This document shows positions 34,585-45,572 of a DNA stretch of 64,000 nucleotides, piece by piece. The notes beneath the pieces are model-generated. The model was not told the DNA's origin and searched no databases. It was given only the letters and a program-made list of their open reading frames with translations. A program made the position numbers and the translations under genes. The stretch's first letter is position 1. Each line of letters starts with the position of its first letter. Source of the stretch: Pyricularia pennisetigena (taxonomy: Eukaryota; Ascomycota; Sordariomycetes; Magnaporthales; Pyriculariaceae); NCBI RefSeq assembly GCF_004337985.1, contig NC_043741.1:3083192-3147191 (forward strand), in the 5' to 3' direction.

Positions 34585-35474
34585 ATGGCCATTCAGTAAG
34601 TACGGCAAATGAATCTTCGAATACATTAGCATACATGTAACTAACCGTGTTATCTTTTTTCTCGACAGATACTTGATCCTGCTCTCAAGGCAGGGCAAGG
34701 TCGTAAGTCTTCATCACAACGCTCTGCGGCGGCACCGAGTAGCTACACGCTTGATGATGCCATCAGGACGGCACTAACAATACTTGTCCAGCGCCTTGCA
34801 AAATGGTTCACTACCCTCATTCCCAAAGATAAGGCCAAGATCGTCAAGGACGTCACTCAGGCAGTCCTGGCCAGGCGCACACGCATGTGCAACTTCTTGG
34901 AATACAAGGGTAAGCACAAGCGGACAAGCAACTATCGCGCAAAAAACAACATGATAGCTGCTATGCCTGCATGGGAAATTGGGTAACATTCCGTCTTGTT
35001 CAGTAAACTGACAACACCGCTCATTGTTTTTATGCAGATACAAAAATCGTTTACCGTCGCTACGCTTCGCTGTTCTTCATTGCAGGCTGTTCCTCCGATG
35101 ACAACGAGCTCATCACACTAGAGATCATCCACCGATACGTCGAGCAGATGGACAAGTATTACGGAAACGTTTGCGAACTAGATATTATATTCTCCTTTAC
35201 CAAGGCCTACTACATCCTAGACGAGATCCTCCTGGCCGGCGAGATGCAGGAGAGCAGTAAAAAGAATATATTGAGGTGTATATCCCAGCAGGACTCGCTG
35301 GAAGATATGGAGGTCAGTTGAACCATTTACTTGTCATTGTTCGGCCTGAGTTCGCCAAAGTTCTATCCACACCCTTTTGCACAAGTGCCGGAGGGGCATT
35401 TACGTGTGATGACCCAGGCACTGACACCCTCCTCAACTTATCAGGTCGAGGATGAAGTGACGAGGATCATGTAG
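34585..35474 (+). CDS. APS1: AP-1 clathrin adaptor complex sigma subunit
   Basis: Five exons: 34585-34595, 34669-34702, 34792-34909, 35038-35312 and 35445-35474, giving 155 aa. None of the small exons stands out as an open frame; they were joined by phase and by the highly conserved protein, which reads [20 protein letters not shown], then [46 protein letters not shown] and [20 protein letters not shown]. These match AP-1 rather than AP-2 sigma ([20 protein letters not shown]). It is the small core subunit of the trans-Golgi/endosomal adaptor, with a longin-like fold, and helps bind dileucine sorting signals. Exon 1 is only 11 nt. The last exon adds VEDEVTRIM; reading through its GTCAGT donor would end the protein within two codons. 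Confidence 0.93.
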
Positions 35475-37242
35475 TCAAGTCGCCGAACACGATAATTTCT
35501 CCTCCTTTCCCTCCACTCGAATGGCCCCTGAACCGATGCCACAATTCACACAGTAGTTCGCCGACTCTCGAGGAACCCGAACAAGTCTCTACTTGATATG
35601 CTATCTGGTCAACTAATTCGGACAATTATGGGCTCGGCAAAATAGGACGATGACCAGAGGATTGTCTCAAAGCTCAAGGAGAACGGATACATTTGAATTC
35701 TAGCCCAAACACGACTAGGACGGCGATCACGAATCGATGAGGACGTACGACAATAGACGATGGGCTACGGTCGACGGATGATGAAGGGAAGGACAGACTG
35801 GTCTTCTTGAGGCCCATTTCTGGATCTTGATTGCCTAGACCATTACGGAGGATGCCAAACACCCTCTTCATGTGTATGCAATGGACTAGATAGACCTACG
35901 GGGCATCGTTCCCCAGACATGTACTTCTGCCGTTACCGTGCGGCGCGCCGTTATGCGGTCCATGCATCCGCGAATCATCACAGTTACGACCAAACAACTT
36001 TTCGGTTCATCGACAAGATACTTTGTGCAGCAGGTGGTTCTATTGGTGTGCTCGTTGATGCAGCCCGCCCATATTGTCCATGGATTGCAATCGCATCATT
36101 CATTTGCGCAACTGGATGGAGGTCACGGCGCCAATGGAGATTCTCGCGCGGACTCGAGAGTATCATATCTTGATGAGACAGGCGCTGCTGGCCTGCACCC
36201 GCTAGGCTTCTCCAGGAGCTGGGTTGAACTCTCATTGCGACTCATGTCGCTCGTTCGCCATACAACGTTATCTACACTTTAAATTAAGTGGAGATGCCAC
36301 AGTCTTAGAGTAGTACTAACTAATGTAGGAATATGCTGACCAGTCGGCGGGCAACGTGGTGCGCTTGGGGAATTTGCCGATGTTCCCCGCGAGCCAACCC
36401 GTCAACCCCGTGCCTTGGCTACAATCGGACAGCTGCCGCCCCGTCAGCGCCAAGTCGCAGCCAGGTGGGCGCACCCCCGACAGACATGGCGTTATCCAAG
36501 ACCATGGATGTTGGCACCTGGTACTACCCGAACGGCCGTCGGAGCTGATGCCCCAAGCTCCTAAACTATGCAATTCCCCCCCTGGATCTGCCACCAGACA
36601 TTTAACTTATCTCAAGCTAACTGGGAACAAGGCGTCCCCCATCAAATCCGCCGTTCCCGGCACTACCTCACAGCTCGGGAACAGATGTCCATGCATATTA
36701 TTCCCCGCAGTCCTTCGATCTCCAAAACACTATCATACCACCGCTGTCAACTGTTCGAACTTGGCGATTCTTATCGCGAAACGATCTCGAGTGGTTAAGA
36801 AGCGTTTTCTACACCGCTGTTGGAGTCCATTTCTCAAAAACAACAAATCTGTCCACGAATTCTTGAACAGGGGGTTCTGCATGATTGTGCATTACTTCCC
36901 GAATCAGCAGATCAGTTTGGCAAACCTACATACAATACAACAAAGCCACATACGACAATCAACCCAACCGTTTTGTATGTTTCGAAACTCGACTTCTGTT
37001 AGTTGCAGGTCAACCGTCTATTATTTGAAACGATCCGTTAATCATTTGCACGCAACAAATCGCGCCTGTATAGCCAACATTCAAGCGCAAGCGCGGTACG
37101 CTGATTCCGCTGACATCATCATAACACCACAAACATCTTGCGACACTCCTTGTCGCAAGTCCAACGACTGGATTGTCCTCCTCATTCATCACATCCCATT
37201 CAAATTCCATCTATCGACAGGCTCGCCTGCAGTGCAGATACA
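35475..37242. other. 1.8-kb spacer upstream of MAF1
   Basis: 3' flank of the AP-1 sigma gene plus promoter and leader of MAF1. The distal half is unusually free of stop codons in one frame (see the entry at 36380-37246). No known domain is seen. Confidence 0.5.
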
Positions 37243-37246
37243 ATGA
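36380..37246 (+). CDS. Long open frame overlapping the MAF1 start (possible uORF)
   Basis: An ATG-started frame of 288 codons that ends in a TGA sharing bases with the MAF1 ATG (ATGA, 37243-37246). The same frame is stop-free from at least 36356. The predicted protein is rich in Ser, His, Cys, Arg, Asn and Pro, has no recognisable domain and does not show the codon bias of neighbouring genes. It may simply reflect a C/A-rich leader poor in T-initial stop codons. If transcribed with MAF1, it would be a large upstream ORF that could lower MAF1 translation or permit reinitiation. Confidence 0.25.
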   Translation: MFPASQPVNPVPWLQSDSCRPVSAKSQPGGRTPDRHGVIQDHGCWHLVLPERPSELMPQAPKLCNSPPGSATRHLTYLKLTGNKASPIKSAVPGTTSQLGNRCPCILFPAVLRSPKHYHTTAVNCSNLAILIAKRSRVVKKRFLHRCWSPFLKNNKSVHEFLNRGFCMIVHYFPNQQISLANLHTIQQSHIRQSTQPFCMFRNSTSVSCRSTVYYLKRSVNHLHATNRACIANIQAQARYADSADIIITPQTSCDTPCRKSNDWIVLLIHHIPFKFHLSTGSPAVQIQ

Positions 37247-38574
37247 AGGTGCGCATACTTTCCCCAGTTCTCTCTCCTCGGCGGCAGGCAGGCCTGTGGT
37301 TTGCGCCTGACGACGTCGCTTGATCAATGCGACGACCGTCTTGTTCTAGACCGCAGGACTGGACCTGAGGACCGTTGCGACGGATGCACTGGGCTCTTCC
37401 ATTTTCCTCGCTCACCCAAGACTCAACGCCTTGCTGCATGCAGTTTATACCAGTTCCCGACTTTGTGACCGTCACGAGTGCGCTCAATTTCGATACACCC
37501 GATTGTCATGTTTCCGGCGGTTGCGACCTGTACACCACAAAACCCACAGGGCAGGACAAGAAGTTGTACAAACGCATCGACGGTTCTCTGGAGAGCCAAC
37601 ACGATTCGCTTCTAAAGTTCGGCGCTAGTCTCAGCCCACCACAGCGTGCCGAGATGGCCTCGACACTGAACTTGTCAAGATCGAGTCCCTTTGGTTCACT
37701 CGCAGACATCTCAAGCCGTCGCACATTTGCATACATAATCGCAACACTCAACGCATCGCACCCAGACTATGACTTCTCGCACGTTCTGAGGCCGAGTGAC
37801 TTCAAGAGGGAGAAAAACTTGAGGAGGGTTATGAACAACCTTGACAGCACTTTGGGCAACGTCCGACCGTCCAACCCGGGTATGGATTATTCTTTGTCTA
37901 GGAGTCTAAGCTCCGGATCCGACAGCACCAACACCGACCCCGTCTGGGGACCGCAGATGTGGGCCATCATTGACAAAGAGATGGCGCTCGACGATTGCAA
38001 CGTGTTCAGCTACCAGCCCGCTGAGAACCCCTTTGACGAAGAGGAGGGCGCCATCTGGGCGTTGCACTACTTTTTCTTCAACAAGCAACTCAAACGTGTC
38101 GCGTACCTTCACGTGAGGGGAGTCCCCGTAACTAGCAGCCACAGCGAGCCCCCTTACCGCCCGCCTCATCGTAGTCATGCTGGCGCTGTCAGAAATCTGG
38201 CGGCCGGCCATGATGAGGACGACTGGGAAAATGGCGGCTTGTCATCATCTCTTAAAGGCGCAAACAAGCGCGCGAGGTTTTGGTTTGGCGACAGCATTGC
38301 CGAGCGGATAAGGTCAGACTCTGACGACGACATGGACGACGGCATGGTTTGGAATCGCACAGCAGACGGAGAATTTGACGAATACCGTGGAGACTTTGAC
38401 GACAACGAGAGCATGGGCGACGGCTACTCAGAAGTAGACGAGATGGACACCGATTTCGATGACGACGAGTCTGAGCGCGGCCGGGCAAAGTCGACTTCTG
38501 ACGTCAATGGCATCAAGAAGGGGACTGTTCGAGCCGTCAGTGAAGATGTCGCGGCGCAGATGGAGATTGAGTGA
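37243..38574 (+). CDS. MAF1: MAF1, repressor of RNA polymerase III
   Basis: Two exons, 37243-37248 (only ATGAAG) and 37444-38574, giving 378 aa beginning MKFIPVPDF. Conserved MAF1 blocks are clear: SALNFDTPDCHVSGGCDLYT, DKKLYKRID, DFSHVLRPSDF and NPFDEEEGAIWALHYFFFNK followed by KRVAYLHV. MAF1 binds Pol III and TFIIIB subunits and shuts down tRNA and 5S synthesis on starvation or stress; it is controlled by phosphorylation, and Ser-rich stretches (LSRSSPFGS, SLSRSLSSGS) lie between the blocks. The C-terminus is strongly acidic. The donor GTGCGC is weak. If the intron is not removed, an in-frame ATG at 37438 (ATGCAG, overlapping the acceptor) gives MQFIPVPDF, differing only at residue 2; a further ATG at 37384 adds a short extension. 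Confidence 0.92.
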
Positions 38575-39363
38575 AAATAATTCTCAGAACTGCTTGACTC
38601 CATAACTACGGCCACCTTCTCGTCTCTCAAGTTCAATTTTTGTTCAACAACTTCAGATTCAGGTGTGGCACGCCTGATTTATGCAACCCCAAACATTGAG
38701 AGTGGCGCTGCTATCGTCTCCCGATTCAACACACGATATCAGCCCCTATCGTCTGCTGCACTTTGTTCACTTTGTTTTCTTATGGTTTGATTGATACCTC
38801 TTGCTCATGTTTAGCAAGAACATTTCCTATCTGTCTCGAGTTTTGTATGGGCTTTATCAACTTCTGCTTTTCTCCTTTTCTGTAGCGTCTGCACTTCGTA
38901 CTCGCGACTAGGCCGAGTCGGGTTTGCGAGTTCTCCTTTTGTTTGCCATCGTTATGTTTTGCTTATCTACCCACAGAAGTTGTCTGTTGTTACTGCCATC
39001 ACCGTTGATGGCAGCTGAGGAACAGGTTTTGGGTAACATGTATTCACGACTTGACAAGTACTGAAACGATTTGCCTGTTATGTTTATAGCTAGGCGAAGT
39101 AACACGCCGGAAATTACATCATGACGTCTATTCTGCCGTTTACTGGCTGACATTTCACCTATTATGGCTTTGTATATTGCCGCATATGCGTGCACCTACG
39201 GGTACGGTCGAGACGCCAACATGGGGTACCATACGTCGATGTCTGGACTGGGTCATTTAGTGCGCGCTGTCGTCAGGCCCTACGCTATTCTTCTCCCCGA
39301 CTAGAACGATGAAGATTGGTCAGCCATAGGAAGCAAGCCTGGCGTCGAAGCTTACAAGATGCG
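38575..39363. other. Convergent spacer (MAF1 / CMD-like)
   Basis: About 790 bases of 3' flanks. T-rich on the plus strand. No gene is supported. Confidence 0.6.
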
Positions 39364-40080
39364 TTACCCACCATCCAGTGCAACCAGAAACCTGCTCACG
39401 CAGTTGTAACAAGCAACCGTGGCCGTGATCTCGACAACCTCACGCTCCGAAAAGAGGCTCTTGAGCAGGTCAAACGTCTCGTCGGCGACGCGCACGTTGC
39501 GCGTCATCTCGTCCGTGTACCTCAGCACTGCCCACTGCTTATCCGAAAGCAGGCCGCCGTCCTGCGACGGGTTCGGGCCGACGAGCGGCTCGGTGCGCTT
39601 GACGACGTCCTCCATGGCGCGCTCGGCGACGCCAGCCTCGCGGGCCAAGGGCGCGTGATGCATCCACTCGTACCAGGCGGTGTTGACGACGGCAACTCGG
39701 CAGATGGCCAGCTCGCGCAGGTCGGCGGCCAGCGACGAGCGCGTCCGCACCGCGCCCAGGAAAGAGTTCCAACCGTCGGCCACGGGTGGGCTGTGCAGCA
39801 GTGCCAGGTCCAGCGGCTGCAGCGGGCGCGGGGCGCGGCGGGCCGCCACGCGCTCGTACACGGCCTTGTCGGCCTCGGGGATCGACGCCGGAGGAGGATT
39901 CGGGACGTACGGGATACGCATGTTGCCGGGCGGGGTTGGGTGAAAGCTGCGGATGGGGGAGGACGAGGTGGTGGTGGTGGTATTGTTGCTGCGGGTGCGG
40001 TTGTGGTGGAGGCTCGGAGGGGGGTGGTGACTGAGTCTATTGGGGATGGTAGTCTGGAATCGGACGAGTCTTGGAGGCAT
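39364..40080 (-). CDS. Carboxymuconolactone decarboxylase / AhpD-like protein
   Basis: A single exon of 238 aa from the ATG at 40080. Residues 1-55 are Arg/His/Ser/Thr-rich with few acids and may be a mitochondrial targeting region; an internal ATG gives MRIPYVPNPPP, where homologues often begin. The all-helical CMD-like domain follows, with DLRELAICRVAVVNTAWYEW, EWMHHAPLAREAG, a second helix pair around KQWAVLRYTDEMTRNVRV, and VVEITATVACYNCVSRFLVA. AhpD's redox C-x2-C is absent; the E-W-x-H-H motif fits the lactone-decarboxylase-like fungal branch, whose substrate is unknown. The end (LDGG then TAA) includes GTGGGT, a possible donor, so a short extra 3' exon cannot be excluded. The opposite strand has a long GC-rich shadow frame, rejected. 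Confidence 0.78.
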   Translation of the reverse strand: MPPRLVRFQTTIPNRLSHHPPPSLHHNRTRSNNTTTTTSSSPIRSFHPTPPGNMRIPYVPNPPPASIPEADKAVYERVAARRAPRPLQPLDLALLHSPPVADGWNSFLGAVRTRSSLAADLRELAICRVAVVNTAWYEWMHHAPLAREAGVAERAMEDVVKRTEPLVGPNPSQDGGLLSDKQWAVLRYTDEMTRNVRVADETFDLLKSLFSEREVVEITATVACYNCVSRFLVALDGG

Positions 40081-41113
40081 CTGATGCAGCCAGAGTCATG
40101 GAGCGAGTCCCGCTTAGCTACTACCTAATTAGCTGATTACCTACGCAGGCATAGCTACCTATATTAGCTACCGAAAAAAAAACCCCCCGGAGCCTGTCAG
40201 TCTCGTCGGTACCGTGATCGGAGGCTCCGCGCTTCGCCCGCTGCAAATCACCCGCATGGTCCGGTAGTCGGCAGCTATCGAGGTGCGTTGCCCCTCTCTA
40301 GATGTTGGCAAACATGGCCCCAGGAGCCCCGCTCTGTACAGTCCTGCCACCTGAGCAGAGCTTGGGTTAATTAACCATCAATTCAAGAACAAGGAAATTC
40401 GATCGGCAGTCATACGGAAATGCCATCGGCTCAAGACGATGCAGTTCCCATCAAATAAACCGTAGATTCACATACAGATAATCTTGTTACCGGTTGGACG
40501 TACAAACACATATTGCAGATATAGCTCGTCTTGGCGAGCAACATTAGCCGATTTTAATGACGTCAAAGACGTAAACGTTTTGCAAGTATGCTGCTGAGTA
40601 GGCACTCTGGGGCTCAAATCAGCCGAACAAACCAAAAAAAACCTCGAGACTTGAAACGTCTGTTGTGGGCACTTCTTTCCACCTGGGCACCTTACACCCA
40701 GTAGGGGCAGGTGCCTAGATTAGCCTAACTGCATGTAAAACTAGCGACGAAAAAGAAAAAAAAAATACCGTTGGAAACGCGCTGCCCAAGCTCATAGTCA
40801 TTATTGCCAACCAACGCTACCAATTTGTCCCGTGGTATTAGCCACGCAAACAGAGTGGGAGGGGAAAGTATGAATGGAGCTTGCATCGTTCAAATTGTCT
40901 CCAATCCTCATTCCTAACTCCACTTACTAATCCTGAGCAACACATCAAAATCATTCGACTCTCTTCTTCATATCAACCACACCGCGTCAACCTCGCCCAG
41001 GGCGGCAGGTTGCTTACGTGGGGAGGCTAGGGCAACATTATCCCAGGTCTCCCAATTGTTTTGAGTTCACTTCGGCAATTTAGCCTCAAGATACGAGATT
41101 GTTTGTTCTCACA
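40081..41113. other. Divergent 1.0-kb spacer (CMD-like / CCZ1)
   Basis: Upstream DNA of both genes, with TACCT/AGCTACC motifs at 40115-40170 and A tracts near 40750. No gene is recognised. Confidence 0.6.
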
Positions 41114-43778
41114 ATGGCGTCCAAGGCTCAATCCGACGTGACTCCTGCCCAGGTTGGGTTCGTCGCCATCTACAATCCCAGCCTGGGGGCGACGGATGAG
41201 ACGATGGACGACCAGATCGTCTACTATGCATCCGTCACCATGGACACCAGCAGATCGAAGCGACGCAAGCTACGTTCTCGTATGACCAGCAGCTTGACCC
41301 AGGAGGAGCGTAACGAGCGCCTCCGCCAAATAGGCCTGGCCCAGGGGATGGTTGAGTTTGGGAGGAGCTTTTCGGGTGAGCGGCCGGTCGACACCGTTGA
41401 GACGGAGAAGTCGAGGGTCATCATGCATGAGCTGGAGCCGGGTTGGTGGATTCTTACCGTAGGTTGTCCCCTTGACAGCGTCTGCACCAAGGTATCCTTC
41501 GTGATCAGCTTTGCTAATGGTGCAAGAACTCAAGTCTATTGATCTCACCAAAATACCCACCGCCCCGGGCAAGCAGGCCTCTTCGGCCGGTTCTGCGAAG
41601 GGTGTATCAGAGGCCGGAAGTGCGCAGGATAATTTCGAATACTCGTCGAAGGACGTGAAACCTGCAGCTTTGTTGCTTCAAGATCTATTACGGTCGCATT
41701 GCCTTTTCCTGCTGCATCACGATTCATCTCTCAGTGCGCTTTTCGTGCGGGCAAAGCGTACCAGGTTTATCGCCTTGCTAAGCCGTTACTGGGATCGTTT
41801 TCTTTCAACTTGGAACGTGATGCTGCATGGCAACCCGACCGTGAACGTCTTTGGAGGCATCAAGCTTGCTGCCTCAGGCGAGCTTGGCGTCGGGGTCGGG
41901 GAAGAAGAGAGAGGCAGTGGAGAACGTGAAGTTCTTGAGGGCCTTGTCGGCAGGATCGAGGGTCTGGTTGACATTGTCGTCTCCAAATTTGGCACCTATG
42001 ATCCAGATGCGCCCGTGCCAGCCCCATCACAAAGCGCTCCCCTTGCAGGCTTGGCACAAGCGACTGATCAGTGGCTTGGTACTGGACTGGAACCTGCTGC
42101 CGAGGATGGAGCCATCTTTCTCGGCACAGGGGCCGTCTCGCGGCACTCTCTGAGAAATATTACCCAGTGGATGGAAGACATATACTCCTGGGGAGAGAAT
42201 GCGTATGGCGTTCATGAAAGCTCCACATCGACCAGAAAGGCAAAACCGCGGAAAAAACACAACGCACATGTCGATGAGGCAGCCTCGGAGCCTGTAATAT
42301 GGCCGCCACCTCCCGTCACCGAGCTAGCCAAACGGTCAAAGCCCCAGGCTGCTTCGGCGAATACCCCCTCGCCTCCACAACGCCAGCAGGATAGCTCAGC
42401 GGCCGCCACCGAGAACACTAGTGCGAATCCTGAGCAAGCGGGCGACAGTGAAGGCGTAAACACATATGCAGATTATTTCAAGCTTGGGTACGGCAAATAT
42501 TGGTCCATAGGCAGTTCATCCACACCCAAGGTGGGCGGGACATCGGCGGATGCAAAACCTGGGAATGACAACAAAATCCACCCGACTGAAGCGGCTTCCA
42601 ATCCTCCAAGACCATCTCTCTCTCGACATACGTCGGCCGAGGACGACTCTATTGGGCGTTTCATCATTGGGCTGATGGGCAACATTGAGGAGCATGAAAC
42701 AAGTAGCGATGGGGAGGTTTCGTGGCCGGACGACGGCGAAAACAACTCTCGCACTATGCTACGAACCCTGACAGTGGAACTCGAAGAGTCAGAGGACCGG
42801 AAGCGTTCGGATTCACAGACACAGAGGGCCCTGGGTAGCCAGGATACTGAATTGGCACAAAACCCGGCCGACCGAGACTGCGGGCGCGATGAAGGCCATA
42901 GGACGCCAAGCAGTGCCGCGGCTGCAGCTGCTCGACCCGCTGCCTTCAACAGCCAAGATCCCAATAAAGTAGAGAAGATGCGTGTTGTCATTTATGTCAA
43001 CAGGCCCTTCATGTTTACTTTTTTGTTCAAGTTGCGAACAGATTCCCTCGCCTGGGACCGCCTCTACAAGTCGCTGCATTATCAACTATCTCCCCTACGC
43101 AAGCACTTGCTCAAGTCTACCATGTACAGGCCTGCAAAGCCTGATGTTGGCGCATCCAAGGGCGGAGCAGCTGGTTCGGCAAACGGTGATATATACGATC
43201 TCGTATGGGACCCCAAGGCCCTCACGGTACAGTCAACTATACCAACAATTCCGGATCCGACATCTATAGCCGCAGCCGCCGTTTTGGAAAAAGACTTGCC
43301 CATTTGGTCAAGAGCCGAGGCTATCAATACGCACACTCATATGCTGAACATGTACATAGCCACCCGTGGAAATCAGTCAGAACTCGAGCGCACATGCAAG
43401 ACCAGCCGTGGCTGGTGGGTTTTCTGGAGCCGGATCATGGATCGCAAAGGCTCGACTCCCAGAGTCCAATCACCTTGGGGAAGCATATCCGAAACGACGG
43501 ACGATTCGGCCGCGGGGGAAGAAGACACTGATTCTGGTGGTGCCTCGGACGACACCAAAAAGCAATTTTATCCACCGCAACCAGAGGTCAGCAACGAGAT
43601 TTTCCTGCTTCGCAAGGCCAGCGACCATCCCACCAACATGGCAAATGCAGGACCTTTCAGGAACGTCAGCGCCTCCTCGTCGACTGGAGGGTGGGCAGAC
43701 GGCGCAAGCCGGATTGCACAAGGTATCGGTATTGACACGCGCAAGTATATCGAGGGCTTGCTGAGCCTAAATAGATAA
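41114..43778 (+). CDS. CCZ1: CCZ1, subunit of the Mon1-Ccz1 Rab7 GEF
   Basis: Two exons, 41114-41458 and 41535-43778, giving 862 aa. The N-terminal longin-type domain starts PAQVGFVAIYNPSLG and DETMDDQIVYYASV, the CCZ1 signature. The intron ends at CAAG (41534) with GCTAATG upstream; this joins WWILT to SIDLTKIP in frame. A second domain includes FLLHHDSSLSALF and RFLSTWNVMLHGNP. A long disordered middle follows, then a C-terminal longin region with VVIYVNRPFMFTFLFKLRTDSLAW and KSLHYQLSPL. With Mon1, CCZ1 exchanges nucleotide on Rab7/Ypt7 and drives fusion at late endosomes, vacuoles and autophagosomes; in filamentous fungi this supports growth and development. The size is typical of filamentous ascomycetes, larger than yeast. 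Confidence 0.9.
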
Positions 43779-44681
43779 CCTGAGTGAGCAATGAGAGAAT
43801 TGAATTCATTCAGAACCCAGGAATAGCAAGATTGATGAGACCCAAGATTTTTTTTTCTTTTTCTTTTTTTTTTTTTTTTTTTTTGGTTTCACTTGGGGTT
43901 TTTGTTGTTCTTTTTTCTCTCTTCTTTTCTTTTCCTCCCCTGCGACGGCCATAGAACCATGGAACTCATGTTGCTGAAGGATAACCCTACTGCGCAAAGG
44001 TAGTATTCATTCAGTCACTGAATGTTGGATATTAATATCTGCATCTCTTACCTTTATATACTTGGGATGTCCCAACCACAGGATATCTTACCTAGCACAC
44101 TTTTCAGACGTTCGCTTCAATTCACAGCACAGCTCGGCAAGACGACCTAGAGCACGAGACCTTGTGTAATCATCAAACATCGTCAGATGTATTCGGCGGA
44201 TCCCTAGATATATACACGAAAAGAAGTCTATGTGGCTGTCGAGGACCTCCCCCAATTTGACAAAGCCCGGATAGAGAAGAAAAAAAGCTAAAAGCAACTC
44301 GGTGTCCAAAACACGGACCCCAAGTCTCCCCTGATTTTCGAAGAAATGGCTGGTCTCAATCTGAAACCAGCCTAACCAAGCTCTTAAACATCTCAGCTGA
44401 GGAGATGCGAGCTAGTCCAAGAAGGAAACCATTCTCCGAGCCATCTTTCCCAATCGGTGAAAGACGCAACGGATTTTCAAGACTCAGAATATGTGAGAAC
44501 CAACTCGCCGCCGTCATGGGTAGAGGGTATATACAGCCATTTGCAATGGAACTCATCTTGTTCCATACACAACAGTCAGTTTAAAAGAAAAAAAAAGAAA
44601 ATGTCATCAAAGTCCTGCAGGGGCTCAAACGCCCTGTTGTCAGGATAGTTTAAGAGATTGAAAGAGTCACGAGCAGCCACC
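43779..44681. other. Convergent 0.9-kb spacer with poly(T) tract
   Basis: 3' flanks of CCZ1 and the DPBB gene. T-rich tracts span 43848-43884. No gene is supported. Confidence 0.6.
43864..43884. repeat. Poly(T) tract, 21 bases
   Basis: An uninterrupted T run just downstream of CCZ1, part of a longer TTTCTTT stretch. Confidence 0.9.
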
Positions 44682-45572
44682 TCAAGAGATGGTCCACTTG
44701 ACGCCGCCCTGCCTGCCAATGCCGAGGTCGCCGACGAGGTCCTTAAAGGCCTTTTCGCTCAAGTCGATCTGGTCCTGAGAGCACGACGGGCACTTGTCAC
44801 GGATAGTGGCCGAGATGCTTTTGCCACCATACGAGAGGTTAACCTTCTTGTTGCACATGGGGTCGCCGTTGCTACCGTGCATCAGAGCCGACGAGATGGC
44901 GACAATGTAGTCGCTGTTGTCCTTGCCAGCGTCGTCGAAGCCGCATGCGCCCAGGCCGACCGTGTAGTGCGTCACTTGGCCAGTGAAGCTCATGGCGCCG
45001 CTGCTGCTTTCGCTGCTGGATGATGAGGGAGCGACAGCGGCAACGGCAGCGGCAGGTGCAGAGGCAGCAGAGGCAGCGGCAGGTGCAGAGGCCTGAGGAG
45101 CTACTGGTGCCGACGAGGAGGTGCTGAGAGGGGCAGTGGTGGGGGCGGGCTCTGGTGCCTGCTGAACCTTGGGGGTGGCCGGGGTGGGAGACGAAGCTGG
45201 CTGCTGCCCGGGACTGGTAGAAGGCGAAGGGGCCTGAGGAGTAGGCGCAGGAGGCGGCGGTGCCGATGCGGCCTGCGACGATGGGGCGGGCTTAGGGGTC
45301 GGGGCTGCCGAGGGTGTTGACGAGCCCTCGAAGAACTGACCAGGAGTGGTGGCGGTGTTGATGACAACGGTCGAGGTCATATCGATGTACTCAGTGACGG
45401 TCTCGGTAACCCACTCGGTGATCCAGTCCGTGACGATGTCGCGCTTCTCGACTGCGGCGGCAGCCCTGCGAGCGTGGTGGTGACGGGCATGGTGGTTATG
45501 GCCGAAAGAAAACGGCTGAGCCAGCGCCGTAGAGGCCAAGGCGGTGACGGAAAGAAGAGTCGTGGACCTCAT
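44682..45572 (-). CDS. Secreted double-psi beta-barrel (RlpA/expansin-like) protein
   Basis: A single exon of 296 aa. It starts with a signal peptide (MRSTTLLSVTALASTALA, cleavage about 18/19), then a His-rich stretch and a Kex2-type site (AAVEKR before DIV). A Val/Thr-rich segment (DWITEWVTETVTEYI) is followed by about 110 residues of Ala/Pro/Ser linker, likely O-glycosylated. The C-terminal 95 residues form a double-psi beta-barrel: GQVTHYTVGLGACGFDD, DYIVAISSALM, ISATIRDKCPSC and IDLSEKAFKDL. Fungal homologues are often labelled riboflavin-aldehyde-forming-enzyme-like or expansin-like, without proof of activity here. A wall- or surface-binding role is likely. It has a 4.9-kb upstream gap. 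Confidence 0.85.
   Translation of the reverse strand: MRSTTLLSVTALASTALAQPFSFGHNHHARHHHARRAAAAVEKRDIVTDWITEWVTETVTEYIDMTSTVVINTATTPGQFFEGSSTPSAAPTPKPAPSSQAASAPPPPAPTPQAPSPSTSPGQQPASSPTPATPKVQQAPEPAPTTAPLSTSSSAPVAPQASAPAAASAASAPAAAVAAVAPSSSSSESSSGAMSFTGQVTHYTVGLGACGFDDAGKDNSDYIVAISSALMHGSNGDPMCNKKVNLSYGGKSISATIRDKCPSCSQDQIDLSEKAFKDLVGDLGIGRQGGVKWTIS

Noticed and set aside
39316..40128. 270-codon plus-strand frame opposite the CMD-like gene
   Set aside because: A GC-rich shadow of the minus-strand gene. Its product is Arg/Gly/Val-rich with no domain, while the opposite strand has clear CMD motifs.
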